A DNA stretch of 64,000 bases from Modestobacter lapidis (GTDB taxonomy: Bacteria; Actinomycetota; Actinomycetes; Mycobacteriales; Geodermatophilaceae): positions 1 through 64,000 of the forward strand of contig JABAKE010000002.1 in assembly GCA_019779905.1 (NCBI GenBank). Direction: 5' to 3'. Position 1 is the stretch's first letter. The number at the start of each line of letters is the position of its first letter. Made by a program: the position numbers and the translations under genes. Under the pieces are notes generated by a model that saw only the letters and a program-made list of their open reading frames with translations, did not search any database and was not told the DNA's origin. Positions 37,801 through 47,155 of the stretch are shown one piece after another.

Positions 37801-38211
37801 CGCCGGGATGACCGGGGCGACCTGCGCCGGCGCCGGGGCGACGGAGTCCGGGTCGGCGGAGAGCGCCGGTCGGGTGGCGCGGCGACGCGGGCGGGCAGTG
37901 ACGGTGGTGGGCTCGGGGCTGCTGAACTGCGCGCCGAAGCGCGGACCCGCCGGCTCGTCGACCGGCTCCGGGTCAGCGGCGGCAGGCTCCGGCTTCGCGG
38001 CGGGCTCGGGCTTCGCGGCGGGCTCGGGCTCGGGCTCGGCAGCGGCGACCTCGGGCTCCGCGGCCGGGTCGTCGTCGGCCGGGTCGTCGTCGGGCTCCGC
38101 GGGCAGCGGCTGATCCGCGGCCTGGGGGATGGCGGGCGACTCGTCGGGCTGCTCGGCCGGAGCCGCCGCCCCATCGGTCGCGGGGGTGTTCTCGTCGATG
38201 TGGTCGGCCAC
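34810..38211 (-). CDS. rne: ribonuclease E/G family protein
   Basis: A 1,133-residue endoribonuclease. Residues 1-450 are low complexity, with Ala/Glu/Pro/Asp tracts and Arg clusters such as [13 protein letters not shown]. The catalytic core (~457-880) has an S1 domain ([20 protein letters not shown]) and the DNase I-like fold, with metal aspartates in [10 protein letters not shown] and IVIDFIDM and the zinc-link CEHC. The C-terminus is again disordered and ends with about nine copies of a six-residue repeat (PVVETE and variants). A long N-terminal arm is typical of actinobacterial RNase E. GTG 38211 has GGAGG upstream and begins a family-like MADHIDEN start. Confidence 0.93.
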   Translation of the reverse strand: MADHIDENTPATDGAAAPAEQPDESPAIPQAADQPLPAEPDDDPADDDPAAEPEVAAAEPEPEPAAKPEPAAKPEPAAADPEPVDEPAGPRFGAQFSSPEPTTVTARPRRRATRPALSADPDSVAPAPAQVAPVIPAFVSFVAPAESDVPAPRRRGRRAQAESPADAPATPPADPGADAPAADEGAGDTEAPAPRRGRSRRRAVAEPAGTEATAGKAAATEPTATEPTATEPTAGKATATEPTATEDGDTPARSRRRGRGAAQADPEPDEVAEERDTEDTEDGEDGDAEGSGSSSSRRRRRGRRGRGRGRTGDDGADGDEDGTDATSDDSPDDDTDTPAGDTVREDSTTQDDGDDEDDTDDGDTAGGSTTRRRRRRRRRGESSGSSAEDATDEPDDRPERAGRNGRTSSDDDVRGVAGSTRLEAKRQRRREGRDGGRHRAPILSESEFLARREAVDRAMVIRQQGERTQIAVLEDDVLVEHYVTQAQATSFAGNVYLGRVQNVLPSMEAAFIDIGKGRNAVLYAGEVNWDAAGLTGKSRSIEQALKSGDKVLCQVTKDPIGHKGARLTQQVNLPGRFLVYVPGGSMTGISRKLPDKERTRLKDILKKIVPEDAGVIIRTAAEGASEEELTRDVARLQAQWEVIQTKAASTSNAPTLLYGEPDLAIRVIRDVFNEDFKRLVVQGDDAWDTVEAYVAHVSPELSERLQRYTGTGDVFRDLRIDEQLMKALDRKVWLPSGGSLVIDRTEAMTVVDVNTGKFVGSGGNLEQTVTRNNIEAAEEIVRQLRLRDIGGMIVIDFIDMVLESNRDLVLRRLTECLGRDRTKHQVAEVTSLGLVQMTRKRVGQGLLEVFSEPCEHCRGRGVVVQLDPVDEKRRSGGNGGPGNASGAGGGAGNGGGRNRDRSGRDAGERTGPDAAEQPDAVVAQVEDSGEAAGAAAAEAPVEGRGGRRSRGRRGRGQSGEARAAEDAAVLAGAREPGAESADTEPVGDEPADTEPATGGPLAEVVHESVGEELATPGDARPEPAGNSTGPVEGAVPEAAEPVVDDEPEVEIKPAVTDEPVVETEPVVEAQPVVETEPVVETEPVVEVEPVVEAEPVVETEPVVETEPVVEAEPVAAPRPRRRRAASRPAGPPS
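34877..35045 (-). repeat. 18-bp coding repeat in the RNase E tail
   Basis: About nine 18-base units related to CGACGACCGGCTCCGTCT encode the hexapeptide [18 protein letters not shown] or PVVEVE. Similarity at DNA level suggests recent expansion by slippage. Confidence 0.85.
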
Positions 38212-38496
38212 GAAGGGCTCGCCTCCTGTGCGCTCCCGGGCGCTGATCGGAGGCTCTCCGACTGGCGGCCGCGCAGGAGCACGGGTTGGGCGGGACGGGC
38301 TCACCGCATCGAGTGCGGTGGGTGTGCCCGGCCCGCGAAGTCTGGTGTCGGGCCCCGGCCGGTGCGGCTGGAACCCGGTGGTGCTGCGTGCTGATCCCGG
38401 TGGTGCTGATCGCGGTCGTGCGGTGGTGAGAGGCAACGTGGCCCACGGCTGGCAGACGTGGCGCGCAGGACGGCGTCCGGCTCCCGGCTCCGCAGG

Positions 38497-39264
38497 TCAG
38501 ACCGGCGCGCGCTCCTCCTGGCAGTAGGAGCGCACCGCGCGATCGGGCTCGAGCGGATCAGCGACGTCACCACTGTCGTCGAGCCGGCCCTGCGCCTCAC
38601 GCACGGCCCGTACGGGCAACGGCGGGTGCAGGTCGGCGACGACAGCCAGGGCGGCCATCACGTCGTCCGGTCGTACGGTCGGCGTGAGCTGACGTACGAC
38701 CATGTGCAGTATGGCACAACCCGCCTCGTGGGCCACCGTCGCGCTGACCACCGCGGCCCGCGCGTCGACGTCCCGCGTGCCGTCCTTGGTGCGCTTGGTC
38801 ACCGTCACGACGTCGCGCTCCAGCATCGCCGCGACGGCGGCCGCGAGCTCCTCGACGGGCACCCCCGGCAGGTCGATCCGCCAGCGGGTGGCGTCCAGCC
38901 GGTCGGCCAGCGCCCCGGTCCCCTCCCCCGCCTCCACGCACTCCAGGACGTCGATCCCCGGGGGCAACGAGGCGTCCAGCGCGGCCCGGACCTGCTCGGG
39001 GTCGCACCGCCGGGACAGCCCGATCTCGACGTACTCCGCCTCCGACGCCGCACCCGTCGGGGCGGCACCCATGTAGGAGATCTTCGGGTGCGGGCTGAAA
39101 CCGGCGGAGAACGCCATCGGCACCTGCGCCCTCCGCAGGGCGCGCTCGAGCGCCCGGGCGAGGTCGCGATGGGAGGCGAAGCGCAGCGGACCGCGCTTGG
39201 TGTAGCGCAGCCGCAGCTTCTGCACCGTGGGCGGCGGGGGCGGCCCCGAGGGCTGGCGGGCCAT
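38497..39264 (-). CDS. TIGR03936 family radical SAM-associated protein (DUF2344)
   Basis: A 255-residue protein with the DUF2344 core (KLRLRYTKRGPLRFASHRDLARALERALRRA, FSAGFSPHPKISYM, EYVEIGLSRRCDP). It is always found with, or fused to, the TIGR03960 radical-SAM enzyme encoded just upstream; the ATG overlaps that stop by one base. In actinobacteria the pair lies next to rne, as here. The biochemical reaction is unknown. The 285 bases between it and rne show no further gene. Confidence 0.88.
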   Translation of the reverse strand: MARQPSGPPPPPTVQKLRLRYTKRGPLRFASHRDLARALERALRRAQVPMAFSAGFSPHPKISYMGAAPTGAASEAEYVEIGLSRRCDPEQVRAALDASLPPGIDVLECVEAGEGTGALADRLDATRWRIDLPGVPVEELAAAVAAMLERDVVTVTKRTKDGTRDVDARAAVVSATVAHEAGCAILHMVVRQLTPTVRPDDVMAALAVVADLHPPLPVRAVREAQGRLDDSGDVADPLEPDRAVRSYCQEERAPV

Positions 39265-41201
39265 CAGCGGGTGCTGGCCGGGACCGGGGTCAGCGGGATC
39301 AGGCTGCGGCCGGTGGGGCCGATCTGGATCTCCGTGCCCATGGTCGGGCAGACGCCGCAGTCGTAGCACGGGGTCCACCGGCAGTCGGCGACCTCTTCCT
39401 CGGAGAGGGACTCCTGCCAGTCGTCCCAGAGCCACTCCTTGTCCAGCCCGGAGTCCAGGTGGTCCCAGGGCAGCACCTCGTCCTGGGTGCGCTCCCGGGT
39501 GGTGTACCAGTCCAGGTCCACCCCGAACGGGGCGAGCTCCTCGGCGGCCGCCGTCGTCCAGCGGTCGTAGGAGAAGTGCTCGCTCCAGCCGTCGAAGCGA
39601 CCGCCCTCGCGCCACACCCGCTCGATGACCCGGCCGACCCGGCGATCGCCGCGGGACAGCAGCCCCTCGATGACCCCGGGCTTGCCGTCGTGGTAGCGCA
39701 GCCCGATGGACCGGCCGATCCGGCGGTCGCTGTTGATGGCCTCCCGGAGCAGCTTCAGCCGGGAGTCGATGGTCTCGGCGCTCGCCTGGGCCGCCCACTG
39801 GAACGGCGTGTGCGGCTTGGGCACGAAGCCACCGATGGAAACCGTGCAGCGGATGTCCTTGCTGCCGCTGGCCTCCCGGCCGGCGCGGATCACCTCGACC
39901 GCGAGCTCGGCGATCTCCAGCACGTCCTCGTCGGTCTCGGTGGGCAGCCCGCACATGAAGTAGAGCTTCACCTGGCGCCAGCCGTTGGCGTAGGCGGTGG
40001 TGACCGTGCGGACCAGGTCCTCCTTGGACACGGTCTTGTTGATCACCCGCCGGATCCGCTCGCTGCCGCCCTCGGGGGCGAAGGTCAGCCCGGACCGGCG
40101 GCCGTTGCGGGACAGCTCGTTGGCCAGGGTCACGTTGAACGCGTCGACCCGGGTACTCGGGAGGGAGAGGCCGGTGTTGGTGCCCTCGTAGCGGTCGGCC
40201 AGCTCCTTGGCCAGCTGACCGATCTCGGAGTGGTCGGCGCTGGACAGCGACAGCAGGCCGACCTCCTCGTAGCCGGTCGCCTTGAGCCCGGCATCCACCA
40301 TCGAGCCGATGCCGGTGATGGTGCGCTCGCGCACCGGGCGGGTGATCATCCCCGCCTGGCAGAACCGGCAGCCGCGGGTGCAGCCGCGGAAGATCTCCAC
40401 GCTCATCCGCTCGTGCACGCTCTCCGCCAGCGGGACCAGTGGCTGCTTGGGGTAGGGCCACTCGTCGAGGTCCAGCACGGTGCGCTTGCCGACCCTGGCC
40501 GGCACGTCGCCCCGGGTGGGTGACACGTCCGCGATCGTGCCGTCGCCGGCGTAGGACACCGCGAAGAAGCGCGGCACGTAGACGCCGTCGATCCGGGCCA
40601 GCCGGGCGAGCAGCTCGACCCGGCCGCCGGGGCGGCCGTGCGCCTTCCACGCCTTGACCACGTCGGTGATGTCACCGACGACCTGCTCGCCGTCGCCGAG
40701 GACGGCGCAGTCGACGAAGTCGCTGACCGGCTCGGGGTTGAAGGCGGCGTGCCCGCCGGCGACGACGACCGGGTGGCTCTCGTCCCGGTCGACCGCGCGC
40801 AGCGGCACCCCGGCGAGGTCGAGGGCCTCGAGCAGGTTGGTGTATCCGAGCTCGGTGGCGAAGCTGACGCCGAGCACGTCGAAGGCGGCGACCGGACGGT
40901 GGTTGTCGACGGTGAACTGGCCGACCCCGGCCTCGCGCATGAGGGCGGCGAGGTCGGGCCAGACCGCGTAGGTGCGCTCGGCCAGGGCGTCGGGGCGCTC
41001 GTTGAGCACCTCGTAGAGGATCATCAACCCCTGGTTGGGCAGCCCGACCTCGTACGCGTCGGGGTACATCAGCGCCCAGTGCACGGGGACGTCGTCCCAC
41101 GGCTTGGTCTGGGCGTTGAGTTCACCGCCGACGTACTGGATCGGCTTCTGCACCTGGGCGAGCAACGGCTCGAGGCGAGGGTAGAGCGAGTCCACAGTCA
41201 T
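39264..41201 (-). CDS. TIGR03960 family B12-binding radical SAM protein
   Basis: A 645-residue protein. It has an N-terminal cobalamin-binding-like domain (about 35-200; ALMYPDAYEVGLPNQG, GHAAFNPEP), a radical-SAM core with CTRGCRFC (272-279), and a C-terminal part with more cysteines (CYDCGVCP near residue 620) that may bind a second cluster. It is the partner of the DUF2344 protein. TACCCT lies nine bases before ATG 41201. Function unproven; a tRNA or small-molecule methylation has been guessed for the family. Confidence 0.88.
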   Translation of the reverse strand: MTVDSLYPRLEPLLAQVQKPIQYVGGELNAQTKPWDDVPVHWALMYPDAYEVGLPNQGLMILYEVLNERPDALAERTYAVWPDLAALMREAGVGQFTVDNHRPVAAFDVLGVSFATELGYTNLLEALDLAGVPLRAVDRDESHPVVVAGGHAAFNPEPVSDFVDCAVLGDGEQVVGDITDVVKAWKAHGRPGGRVELLARLARIDGVYVPRFFAVSYAGDGTIADVSPTRGDVPARVGKRTVLDLDEWPYPKQPLVPLAESVHERMSVEIFRGCTRGCRFCQAGMITRPVRERTITGIGSMVDAGLKATGYEEVGLLSLSSADHSEIGQLAKELADRYEGTNTGLSLPSTRVDAFNVTLANELSRNGRRSGLTFAPEGGSERIRRVINKTVSKEDLVRTVTTAYANGWRQVKLYFMCGLPTETDEDVLEIAELAVEVIRAGREASGSKDIRCTVSIGGFVPKPHTPFQWAAQASAETIDSRLKLLREAINSDRRIGRSIGLRYHDGKPGVIEGLLSRGDRRVGRVIERVWREGGRFDGWSEHFSYDRWTTAAAEELAPFGVDLDWYTTRERTQDEVLPWDHLDSGLDKEWLWDDWQESLSEEEVADCRWTPCYDCGVCPTMGTEIQIGPTGRSLIPLTPVPASTR

Positions 41202-41229
41202 GACCCGCCCAGGGTAGCCGCTGCCCGGA

Positions 41230-41251
41230 GGGCCAAAGTCGCGACTTCGGC
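41230..41251. promoter_or_regulatory. 22-bp inverted repeat upstream of the radical SAM pair
   Basis: GGCCAAAGTCGCGACTTCGGCC is symmetric except for one position and includes the perfect 12-bp palindrome AAGTCGCGACTT. It lies about 30 bases before ATG 41201 and could be an operator or part of the ndk terminator. Confidence 0.4.
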
Positions 41252-41261
41252 CCAGACAGAC

Positions 41262-41324
41262 GGCCCCCTCGCAGGGTCCCGCCGCGAGCGTGCGAGCGGT
41301 GGGGGGCGAGGGGGTCCTTCCTCA
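41262..41324 (-). repeat. stop-abutting nested hairpin repeat, copy 4 (after ndk)
   Basis: On the minus strand it begins TGAGGAAGGACCCCCTCGCC at the ndk stop and ends GCGAGGGGGCC; the two ends pair. The inner part GCTCGCACGCTCGCGGC resembles the def copy. Confidence 0.65.
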
Positions 41325-41744
41325 GGCGAGGCCGGGGAAGAAGAGCGCGATCTCGCGGGCGGCGGACTCGGGCGAGTCGGAGCCGTGCACGATGTTCGAC
41401 TGCACCTCGAGGGCGAAGTCGCCGCGGATGGTGCCGGGGGCGGCCTTGACCGGATCGGTCGCGCCGGCCAGCGCACGGAACGCCTCGATGGCGCGCGGGC
41501 CCTCGACGACCAGGGCCAGCAGCGGCGCGCTGGTGATGAACTCGACGAGCGAGCCGAAGAAGGGGCGCTCCCGGTGCTCGCCGTAGTGCTCCTCGGCGAC
41601 GTCGGCGGTCAGCGTCCGGAGCTCGGCGGCGACCAGGCGCAGGCCCTTGGCCTCGAGCCGGGCGACGACCTGACCGGCCAGGCCACGGGCCACGCCATCG
41701 GGCTTGACGAGGACGAGGGTGCGTTCAGTGGTGGGTGCAGACAC
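41322..41744 (-). CDS. ndk: nucleoside diphosphate kinase
   Basis: A 140-residue Ndk with [10 protein letters not shown] near the N-terminus and the active-site histidine His120 in NIVHGSDS. It balances NTP pools by phosphate exchange. GTG 41744 is preferred over an upstream GTG because TACGCT lies exactly six bases before it (leaderless promoter) and the family begins at [11 protein letters not shown]. It is divergent from the HTH gene. Confidence 0.95.
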   Translation of the reverse strand: MSAPTTERTLVLVKPDGVARGLAGQVVARLEAKGLRLVAAELRTLTADVAEEHYGEHRERPFFGSLVEFITSAPLLALVVEGPRAIEAFRALAGATDPVKAAPGTIRGDFALEVQSNIVHGSDSPESAAREIALFFPGLA

Positions 41745-41773
41745 GGCGGGAGCGTACGACACGCCACCGGGGC

Positions 41774-41820
41774 GTCAATCTGGGTTGACACGCTCGGCTG
41801 CGTCAACCATAGTTGACGAC
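41774..41820 (+). promoter_or_regulatory. promoter with two GTCAA-N6-TTGAC operators
   Basis: TTGACA (41785-41790) and CATAGT (41808-41813) are 17 bases apart and seven bases before ATG 41821, so the mRNA is probably leaderless. Two 16-bp inverted repeats overlap the elements: GTCAATCTGGGTTGAC (41774-41789, over -35) and GTCAACCATAGTTGAC (41802-41817, over -10). Their centres are 28 bases apart. The HTH protein encoded next is the obvious candidate to bind them. Confidence 0.6.
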
Positions 41821-42045
41821 ATGCCCACCTCCACCACCGACGTCACCACCGCAGCCGCGGCGGACGACCCGGCGACCGGGCTGCGCGCCATCCGGGCCCT
41901 GCGCGAACTGGCCGACCGGCTGGAGGCCCGCCAGGTGGCCAACGCCCGCTCCCGCGGCTGGTCCTGGCAGCAGATCGCCGAGGCCCTCGGTGTCACCCGG
42001 CAGGCCGCCCACAAGAAGCACGCCCGCAGCAGGAAGGACGACTGA
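41821..42045 (+). CDS. small HTH regulator
   Basis: A 74-residue protein. The C-terminal part WSWQQIAEALGVTRQAAHKKHARS is a compact helix-turn-helix of the homeodomain-like/sigma-region-4-like kind; the N-terminal half (ATGLRAIRALRELADRLEARQV) is helical and probably dimerises. It is co-transcribed with a Clp-N domain protein two bases downstream, a recurrent actinobacterial pair. The twin operators in its own promoter suggest autoregulation. Confidence 0.75.
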   Translation: MPTSTTDVTTAAAADDPATGLRAIRALRELADRLEARQVANARSRGWSWQQIAEALGVTRQAAHKKHARSRKDD

Positions 42046-42046
42046 G

Positions 42047-42574
42047 GTGTTCGAACGCTTCACCGACGAGGCGCGGCAGGTCGTCGTGCGCGCCCAGGAG
42101 GAGGCCCGCCACCTGCGGGCCGACCAGATCGAGCCGGTCCACCTGCTGCTGGCGATCGCCGGCGGCGACGGGCGCGGGGGCGACACGCTGCGCGCGGCCG
42201 GTATCGACCACGGCCGGCTGCGCTCGACCGTGGCCAGCAGCACCGACGAACTGGACGCCGAGGCCCTGGCCGCGTTCGGTGTCGATCTCGAGCAGGTGCG
42301 GGCGGCCGCCGAGGCGACCTTCGGTCCGGGAGCCCTGGACCCGCCGGGCACCTCCGGTCACCTGCGGTTCGCCGACGGCAGCAAGAGGTCGCTGGAGCAG
42401 GCACTGCGGCACGTCCTCGCCCGCCGCGGCCTGGCGCGCCGGAGCCGGGCCATCGACAGCGGCTGCGTGCTCGTCGGCGTGCTCGCCGTCGAGGATCCCG
42501 TGGTCGTCCGGGTGCTACGGGAGCTGGGCGCCGACCCGGCCGCGCTGCGCGACGAGGCCGGGCACGCCGCCTGA
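42047..42574 (+). CDS. Clp repeat (Clp N-domain) protein
   Basis: A 175-residue protein consisting of two Clp_N-like repeats (FERFTDEARQVVVRAQEEAR...EPVHLLLAI and SLEQALRHVLARRG...SGCVLVGVLAVED) without any AAA+ domain. Such free-standing N-domains resemble ClpC/ClpS substrate-recognition modules and could present substrates to ClpC or compete for adaptors. The GTG start follows the HTH stop by one base with a GAGG site overlapping it. It is transcribed from the operator-bearing promoter. Function not known. Confidence 0.8.
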   Translation: MFERFTDEARQVVVRAQEEARHLRADQIEPVHLLLAIAGGDGRGGDTLRAAGIDHGRLRSTVASSTDELDAEALAAFGVDLEQVRAAAEATFGPGALDPPGTSGHLRFADGSKRSLEQALRHVLARRGLARRSRAIDSGCVLVGVLAVEDPVVVRVLRELGADPAALRDEAGHAA

Positions 42575-42579
42575 GCCGG

Positions 42580-42996
42580 TCAGCCGGCGGCGATCGGTGG
42601 CGCTTCCGGGCCGGGGTCCTCCCGGGCCGGCGGCGCCGGCGGCGGGCCCAACGGAGAGCCCAGCAGCTCCTTGCGGATCTGCAGCAGGTACAGCCAGATG
42701 AGCACGAACACCCCGCCGACCAGCCACATCGCCGAGCCGAGCAGCCCGGTGAGCAGCATCGGCACCTGCAGCACGCTGCCGATCAGCGGCCCCCGCGGCC
42801 GGCGCTGCAGGCCGCTGGCCAGGATCAGCAGCACGGCCAGGACGACGAGGAAGGTCAGCCGGCCGGCGGTCAGGCCCGGCCCGGTCTGCGCGATGCCCCG
42901 TGGCACGAACAGGACCGCGATCCCCTCCAGCAGCAGGATCGCCGCGGCGGCGCCGCCCAGCGCCTTCCCCGCGCGAACCGGGTCCGGCGCGGTCAT
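42580..42996 (-). CDS. DUF4233 membrane protein
   Basis: A 138-residue protein with four hydrophobic helices (AAAAILLLEGIAVLFV, LTFLVVLAVLLILASGL, LIGSVLQVPMLLTGLLGSAMW, VGGVFVLIWLYLLQI) and a Pro-rich tail. It matches DUF4233, almost always found behind folC in actinobacteria; here the ATG overlaps the folC stop (ATGA). No function is known. It ends five bases from the convergent Clp-N gene. Confidence 0.85.
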   Translation of the reverse strand: MTAPDPVRAGKALGGAAAAILLLEGIAVLFVPRGIAQTGPGLTAGRLTFLVVLAVLLILASGLQRRPRGPLIGSVLQVPMLLTGLLGSAMWLVGGVFVLIWLYLLQIRKELLGSPLGPPPAPPAREDPGPEAPPIAAG

Positions 42997-44411
42997 GACC
43001 TGCTGCCGGACATCAGGCTGCGGACCTCCCCCGCGGTGATCACGCTGCCGGTGACCAGCACGCCCGACCCGCCCAGGGCGTCGTCCGGGCCGGCCTCGGC
43101 CAGCTCGATCGCCGCCTCCACGGCATCGAACAACTGCGGGTGCACGCTGACCCGCCTCTGCCCGAAGACCTCGACGGCCAGCGCCCCGAGCTCGTCGGCG
43201 GGCATCGCGCGCGGCGAGCTGTTCTGCGTGACGACCAGCTCGGCGCACAGACCCTCGAGCTCGGCGAGCATCCCGGCGACGTCCTTGCCCTGCACGATGC
43301 CGACCACGCCGACCAGCCGGGTGAAGTCGAAGGACTCCCGGATGGCCGCCACGGTCGCCGTCATGCCGGCCGGGTTGTGCGCGGCGTCCACGAGCACCGC
43401 CGGCGAGCTGCGTACCCGCTCGAGCCGGCCCGGGGAGCGGACGGCGGCGAACGCCGTGCGCACCACCTCGGGGTCGATCGGCCCGCTGCCCGCCCCGGCC
43501 CCGAGGAACGCCTCCACCGCGGCCAGCGCGACGGCGGCGTTCTGCGCCTGGTGCGCGCCGAACAGCGGCAGGAAGATCTCGGGGTACTCCCCGCCCAGCC
43601 CCTGCAGCCGCACCTGCTGCCCACCCACGGCCACCCGCCGCTCGAGCACGCCGAACTCGGTGCCCTCCCGGGCCACCGTGGCGTCGACCTCGATCGCCCG
43701 GCGGACCAGGGCCTCCAGCGCGCCGGCCGGCTGGTGGGCGAGCACCGCGACGACCCCGCCGTCCGGGCGCCCGTCGGGCTGCACGTCGTCCCCGGGGGCC
43801 GGCTTGATGATCCCGGCCTTCTCGGTGGCGATGCTCGCCACGTCCGGGCCCAGGTACTCGGCGTGGTCGAGCGCGACCGGGGTGACGACGGCGATCCGCG
43901 CGTCGGCCACGGTGGTGGCGTCCCAGGTGCCGCCCATGCCCACCTCGATGACGGCGACGTCGACCGGGGCCTCGGCGAAGGCCGCGTAGCCCATGGCCAC
44001 CACGACCTCGAAGAAGGACATCGGCACGTCACTGCCGGCGTCCACCATCTGCACGTAGGGCGCGATGTCGTCGTGGACCTCGACGAAGCGCTCGGCGCTG
44101 ATCGGCTCGCCGTCGAGGACGATCCGCTCGCGCATCGTGGTCAGGTGCGGGCTGGTGAACCGGCCGACCCGCAGCCCGAAGCCGCGCAGCAGTTCGTCGA
44201 CCATCCGGGCCGTCGTCGTCTTGCCGTTGGTGCCGGTGACCTGGATGACCGGCATCGCCCGGTGCGGGGAGCCGAGCAGGTCGACCAGGGCTGCGATGCG
44301 GGTCAGCGACGGTTCCAGGCGGCTCTCGGGCCACCGCGCGAGGAGCGCCTGCTCGACCCGCGCCAGCTCGGGGCCGCCGGCGGTCTGCCCGTGGGAGAGG
44401 GAGGTGCTCAC
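42993..44411 (-). CDS. folC: folylpolyglutamate synthase / dihydrofolate synthase
   Basis: A 472-residue Mur-ligase-like enzyme with the P-loop [12 protein letters not shown] (about 59-70), [11 protein letters not shown] and the C-terminal [12 protein letters not shown]. It adds glutamates to folates. GTG 44411 has AGGAGC a few bases upstream. Its start is only 19 bases from the divergent valS start, so the two share one promoter region centred on CCTAGG. Confidence 0.93.
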   Translation of the reverse strand: MSTSLSHGQTAGGPELARVEQALLARWPESRLEPSLTRIAALVDLLGSPHRAMPVIQVTGTNGKTTTARMVDELLRGFGLRVGRFTSPHLTTMRERIVLDGEPISAERFVEVHDDIAPYVQMVDAGSDVPMSFFEVVVAMGYAAFAEAPVDVAVIEVGMGGTWDATTVADARIAVVTPVALDHAEYLGPDVASIATEKAGIIKPAPGDDVQPDGRPDGGVVAVLAHQPAGALEALVRRAIEVDATVAREGTEFGVLERRVAVGGQQVRLQGLGGEYPEIFLPLFGAHQAQNAAVALAAVEAFLGAGAGSGPIDPEVVRTAFAAVRSPGRLERVRSSPAVLVDAAHNPAGMTATVAAIRESFDFTRLVGVVGIVQGKDVAGMLAELEGLCAELVVTQNSSPRAMPADELGALAVEVFGQRRVSVHPQLFDAVEAAIELAEAGPDDALGGSGVLVTGSVITAGEVRSLMSGSRS

Positions 44412-44430
44412 CGCTCCTAGGATGCCAGTC
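44412..44430. promoter_or_regulatory. 19-bp divergent folC/valS promoter
   Basis: On the plus strand TAGGAT (44418-44423) is seven bases before ATG 44431 of valS. On the minus strand CATCCT (44424-44419) is seven bases before GTG 44411 of folC. The two candidate -10 elements occupy the same bases around the palindrome CCTAGG. Confidence 0.45.
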
Positions 44431-47013
44431 ATGGTTGCCGACATCTCTGCCCCGGACAGCGCTGGCCCGGGAACGGCTGGCGGCGTACCCGAGAAGCCCT
44501 CCCTGGACGGCCTCGAGGACAAGTGGGTCGCCCGCTGGGCCACCGACGACACGTACGCCTTCGACCGGGCCGCGGCGCTGGCGGCCCCCCGCGACCACAC
44601 GTACGCCATCGACACCCCGCCGCCGACCGCGAGCGGGTCGCTGCATGTGGGCCACGTCTTCAGCTACACCCACACCGACATCGTCGCCCGCTACCAGCGG
44701 ATGCGCGGCAGGCACGTCTTCTACCCGATGGGCTGGGACGACAACGGCCTGCCCACCGAGCGCCGGGTGCAGAACTACTACGGCGTGCGCTGCGACCCCT
44801 CGCTCCCCTACGACCAGGGCTTCGAGCCACCGGAGAAGGCGGGCAAGGATCAGCAACCGATCTCGCGGCGCAACTTCGTCGAGCTGTGCGAGCGGCTGAC
44901 CGCGGTCGACGAGGCCGAGTTCGAGAAGCTGTGGCGCCGGGTCGGCCTGTCGGTCGACTGGGCAGGGGTCTACCGCACGATCTCGGAGACCTCGCGGGCC
45001 ACCGCGCAGCGGATGTTCCTGCACAACCTGGCCCGCGGTGAGGCCTACGCGCAGGAGGCACCCACCCTCTGGGACGTCACCTTCCGCACCGCCGTCGCCC
45101 AGGCCGAGCTGGAGGACCGCGAGCGGCCGGGCGCCTACCACCGGGTTGCCTTCGCCGGCCCCGCGGGCCCGGTGCACATCGAGACCACCCGGCCCGAGCT
45201 GCTGCCGGCCTGCGTGGCGCTGGTCGCGCACCCCGACGACGCGCGCTACCAGCCGCTGTTCGGCACGACCGTGACGACGCCGCTGTTCGGCGTCGAGGTG
45301 CCGGTGGTGGCGCACCGCCTCGCCGAGCCGGACAAGGGCTCGGGCATCGCGATGATCTGCACCTTCGGTGACCTCAACGACGTCACCTGGTGGCGGGAGT
45401 TGCAGCTGCCCACGCGCGCGGTCATCGGCTGGGACGGCCGGTTCGTCGCCGACCCGCCGCCCGGCGTGCCCGCCGGGCCCTACGCCGAGCTGGCCGGCAA
45501 GACGTCGTTCAGCGCGCAGCAGCGGATCGTGGAGCTGCTCCGCGAGTCCGGCGACCTGGAGGGCGACCCCAGGCCGATCACCCACCCGGTGAAGTTCTTC
45601 GAAAAGGGCGAGCGCCCGCTGGAGATCGTCACCACCCGCCAGTGGTACATCCGCAACGGCGGCCGGGACGCCGACCTCCGGGAAGCGCTGCTGGCCCGCG
45701 GCCGGGAGATCCAGTGGGTGCCCGATCACATGCGGCACCGCTACGAGAACTGGGTGGAGGGCCTCAACGGCGACTGGCTGATCAGCCGCCAGCGGTTCTT
45801 CGGCGTCCCGTTCCCGGTCTGGTACCGCTTGGACGGCGAGGGCGAGCCCGACTACGGCTCGCCGATCCTGGCGCCGGAGTCGGCGCTTCCGGTCGACCCC
45901 TCCTCCGACGTCCCCGAGGGGTACACCGCCGACCAGCGCGGCGTGCCGGGCGGGTTTCTGGCCGACCCCGACGTGATGGACACCTGGGCGACGTCGTCGC
46001 TGTCGCCCCAGGTCGCGTCGGGCTGGGACACCGACCCGGAGCTGTTCGCGCACGTCTTCCCGATGGACCTGCGCCCGCAGGCGCACGACATCATCCGGAC
46101 CTGGCTGTTCTCCACCGTGGTGCGGGCCCACTACGAGCACGGGCAGGTGCCGTGGTCGCACGCGGCGATCTCGGGCTTCGTGGTCGACCCCGACCGCAAG
46201 AAGATGTCGAAGTCCAAGGGCAACGCGACCACGCCGATCGACGTGCTGGAGCGCTACGGGACCGACGCCGTGCGCTGGCGGGCCGCCGGCGCCCGCCCCG
46301 GTGCCGACAGCCCGTTCGACGAGGCGCAGATGAAGGTCGGCCGCCGGCTGGCCATGAAGGTCCTCAACGTCGGCAAGTTCGTGCTGGGGCTCGGCGCCTC
46401 GACCGCGCTCACCGCGGCGGACGTGACCGAGCCGCTGGACCGGGCCCTGCTGACCCGGCTGGCCGGGGTGGTCGACGAGGCGACGGCGGCGCTGGAGGCC
46501 TACAACTACACCCGCGCCCTCGAGGTCGCCGAGACGTTCTTCTGGTCGTTCTGCGACGACTACGTGGAGCTGGTGAAGACCCGCGCCTACGGCTCGGACG
46601 CCGCCGCGGTCTCCGCGCAGGCGGCGCTGGCGCTGGCGCTGTCGGTGCAGCTGCGGCTGTTCGCCCCGGTGCTGCCCTTCGTCACCGAGGAGGTCTGGTC
46701 GTGGTGGCAGACCGGCTCGGTGCACCGGGCGCCGTGGCCGGCCGCCGGTGAGCTGCCGGTCGGCGGTGACCCGGTGATCCTGACCGTGGCCGCCGAGGCG
46801 CTGAGCGCCATCCGCAAGGCGAAGTCGGAGGCCAAGCAGTCGATGCGGGCCGACGTCGCCTCGGCGGTGGTCACCGCCCCGGAGGCGCACGTCGTCCTGG
46901 TCGAGGCCGCGCGCACCGACCTCACCCACGCCGGCCGGATCGCCGAGCTCAGCGTGGTGGCCGGCGACGGGCCGCTGCGGGTGGACGTCGTCCTGGCGGA
47001 TCCCACCGGCTGA
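44431..47013 (+). CDS. valS: valyl-tRNA synthetase
   Basis: An 860-residue class I synthetase. The HIGH-type motif is in [17 protein letters not shown] (about residue 72), and KMSKS is intact in KKMSKSKGN (about 592). The CP1 editing domain ([20 protein letters not shown]) and the anticodon-binding domain follow. It is of the type found in actinobacteria that lacks a long C-terminal coiled coil. ATG 44431 fits the leaderless promoter; an in-frame ATG lies nine bases upstream. Confidence 0.95.
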   Translation: MVADISAPDSAGPGTAGGVPEKPSLDGLEDKWVARWATDDTYAFDRAAALAAPRDHTYAIDTPPPTASGSLHVGHVFSYTHTDIVARYQRMRGRHVFYPMGWDDNGLPTERRVQNYYGVRCDPSLPYDQGFEPPEKAGKDQQPISRRNFVELCERLTAVDEAEFEKLWRRVGLSVDWAGVYRTISETSRATAQRMFLHNLARGEAYAQEAPTLWDVTFRTAVAQAELEDRERPGAYHRVAFAGPAGPVHIETTRPELLPACVALVAHPDDARYQPLFGTTVTTPLFGVEVPVVAHRLAEPDKGSGIAMICTFGDLNDVTWWRELQLPTRAVIGWDGRFVADPPPGVPAGPYAELAGKTSFSAQQRIVELLRESGDLEGDPRPITHPVKFFEKGERPLEIVTTRQWYIRNGGRDADLREALLARGREIQWVPDHMRHRYENWVEGLNGDWLISRQRFFGVPFPVWYRLDGEGEPDYGSPILAPESALPVDPSSDVPEGYTADQRGVPGGFLADPDVMDTWATSSLSPQVASGWDTDPELFAHVFPMDLRPQAHDIIRTWLFSTVVRAHYEHGQVPWSHAAISGFVVDPDRKKMSKSKGNATTPIDVLERYGTDAVRWRAAGARPGADSPFDEAQMKVGRRLAMKVLNVGKFVLGLGASTALTAADVTEPLDRALLTRLAGVVDEATAALEAYNYTRALEVAETFFWSFCDDYVELVKTRAYGSDAAAVSAQAALALALSVQLRLFAPVLPFVTEEVWSWWQTGSVHRAPWPAAGELPVGGDPVILTVAAEALSAIRKAKSEAKQSMRADVASAVVTAPEAHVVLVEAARTDLTHAGRIAELSVVAGDGPLRVDVVLADPTG

Positions 47014-47031
47014 TCCCTCCGCCGCTCGGGC

Positions 47032-47084
47032 GTTGTCCCCCAGCCGGCCACTTCCCTCGGCCATGTGGCCGACTGAGGGACAAC
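47032..47084. repeat. left hairpin flanking the AbiEi/DUF559 gene
   Basis: GTTGTCCCCCAGCCGGCCAC and GTGGCCGACTGAGGGACAAC pair over 20 positions with two mismatches and a 13-base loop. A partial further copy (GTTGTCCACAGGTGGCCGGC) follows at 47094-47113. The same GTTGTCC and CGGCCAC blocks form the hairpin at the other end of the gene. Confidence 0.8.
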
Positions 47085-47155
47085 AGTTCGCCGGTTGTCC
47101 ACAGGTGGCCGGCTGATCGCCGCACCGCTGGCGGCGCACCGCCCAGGCTGGCCCG

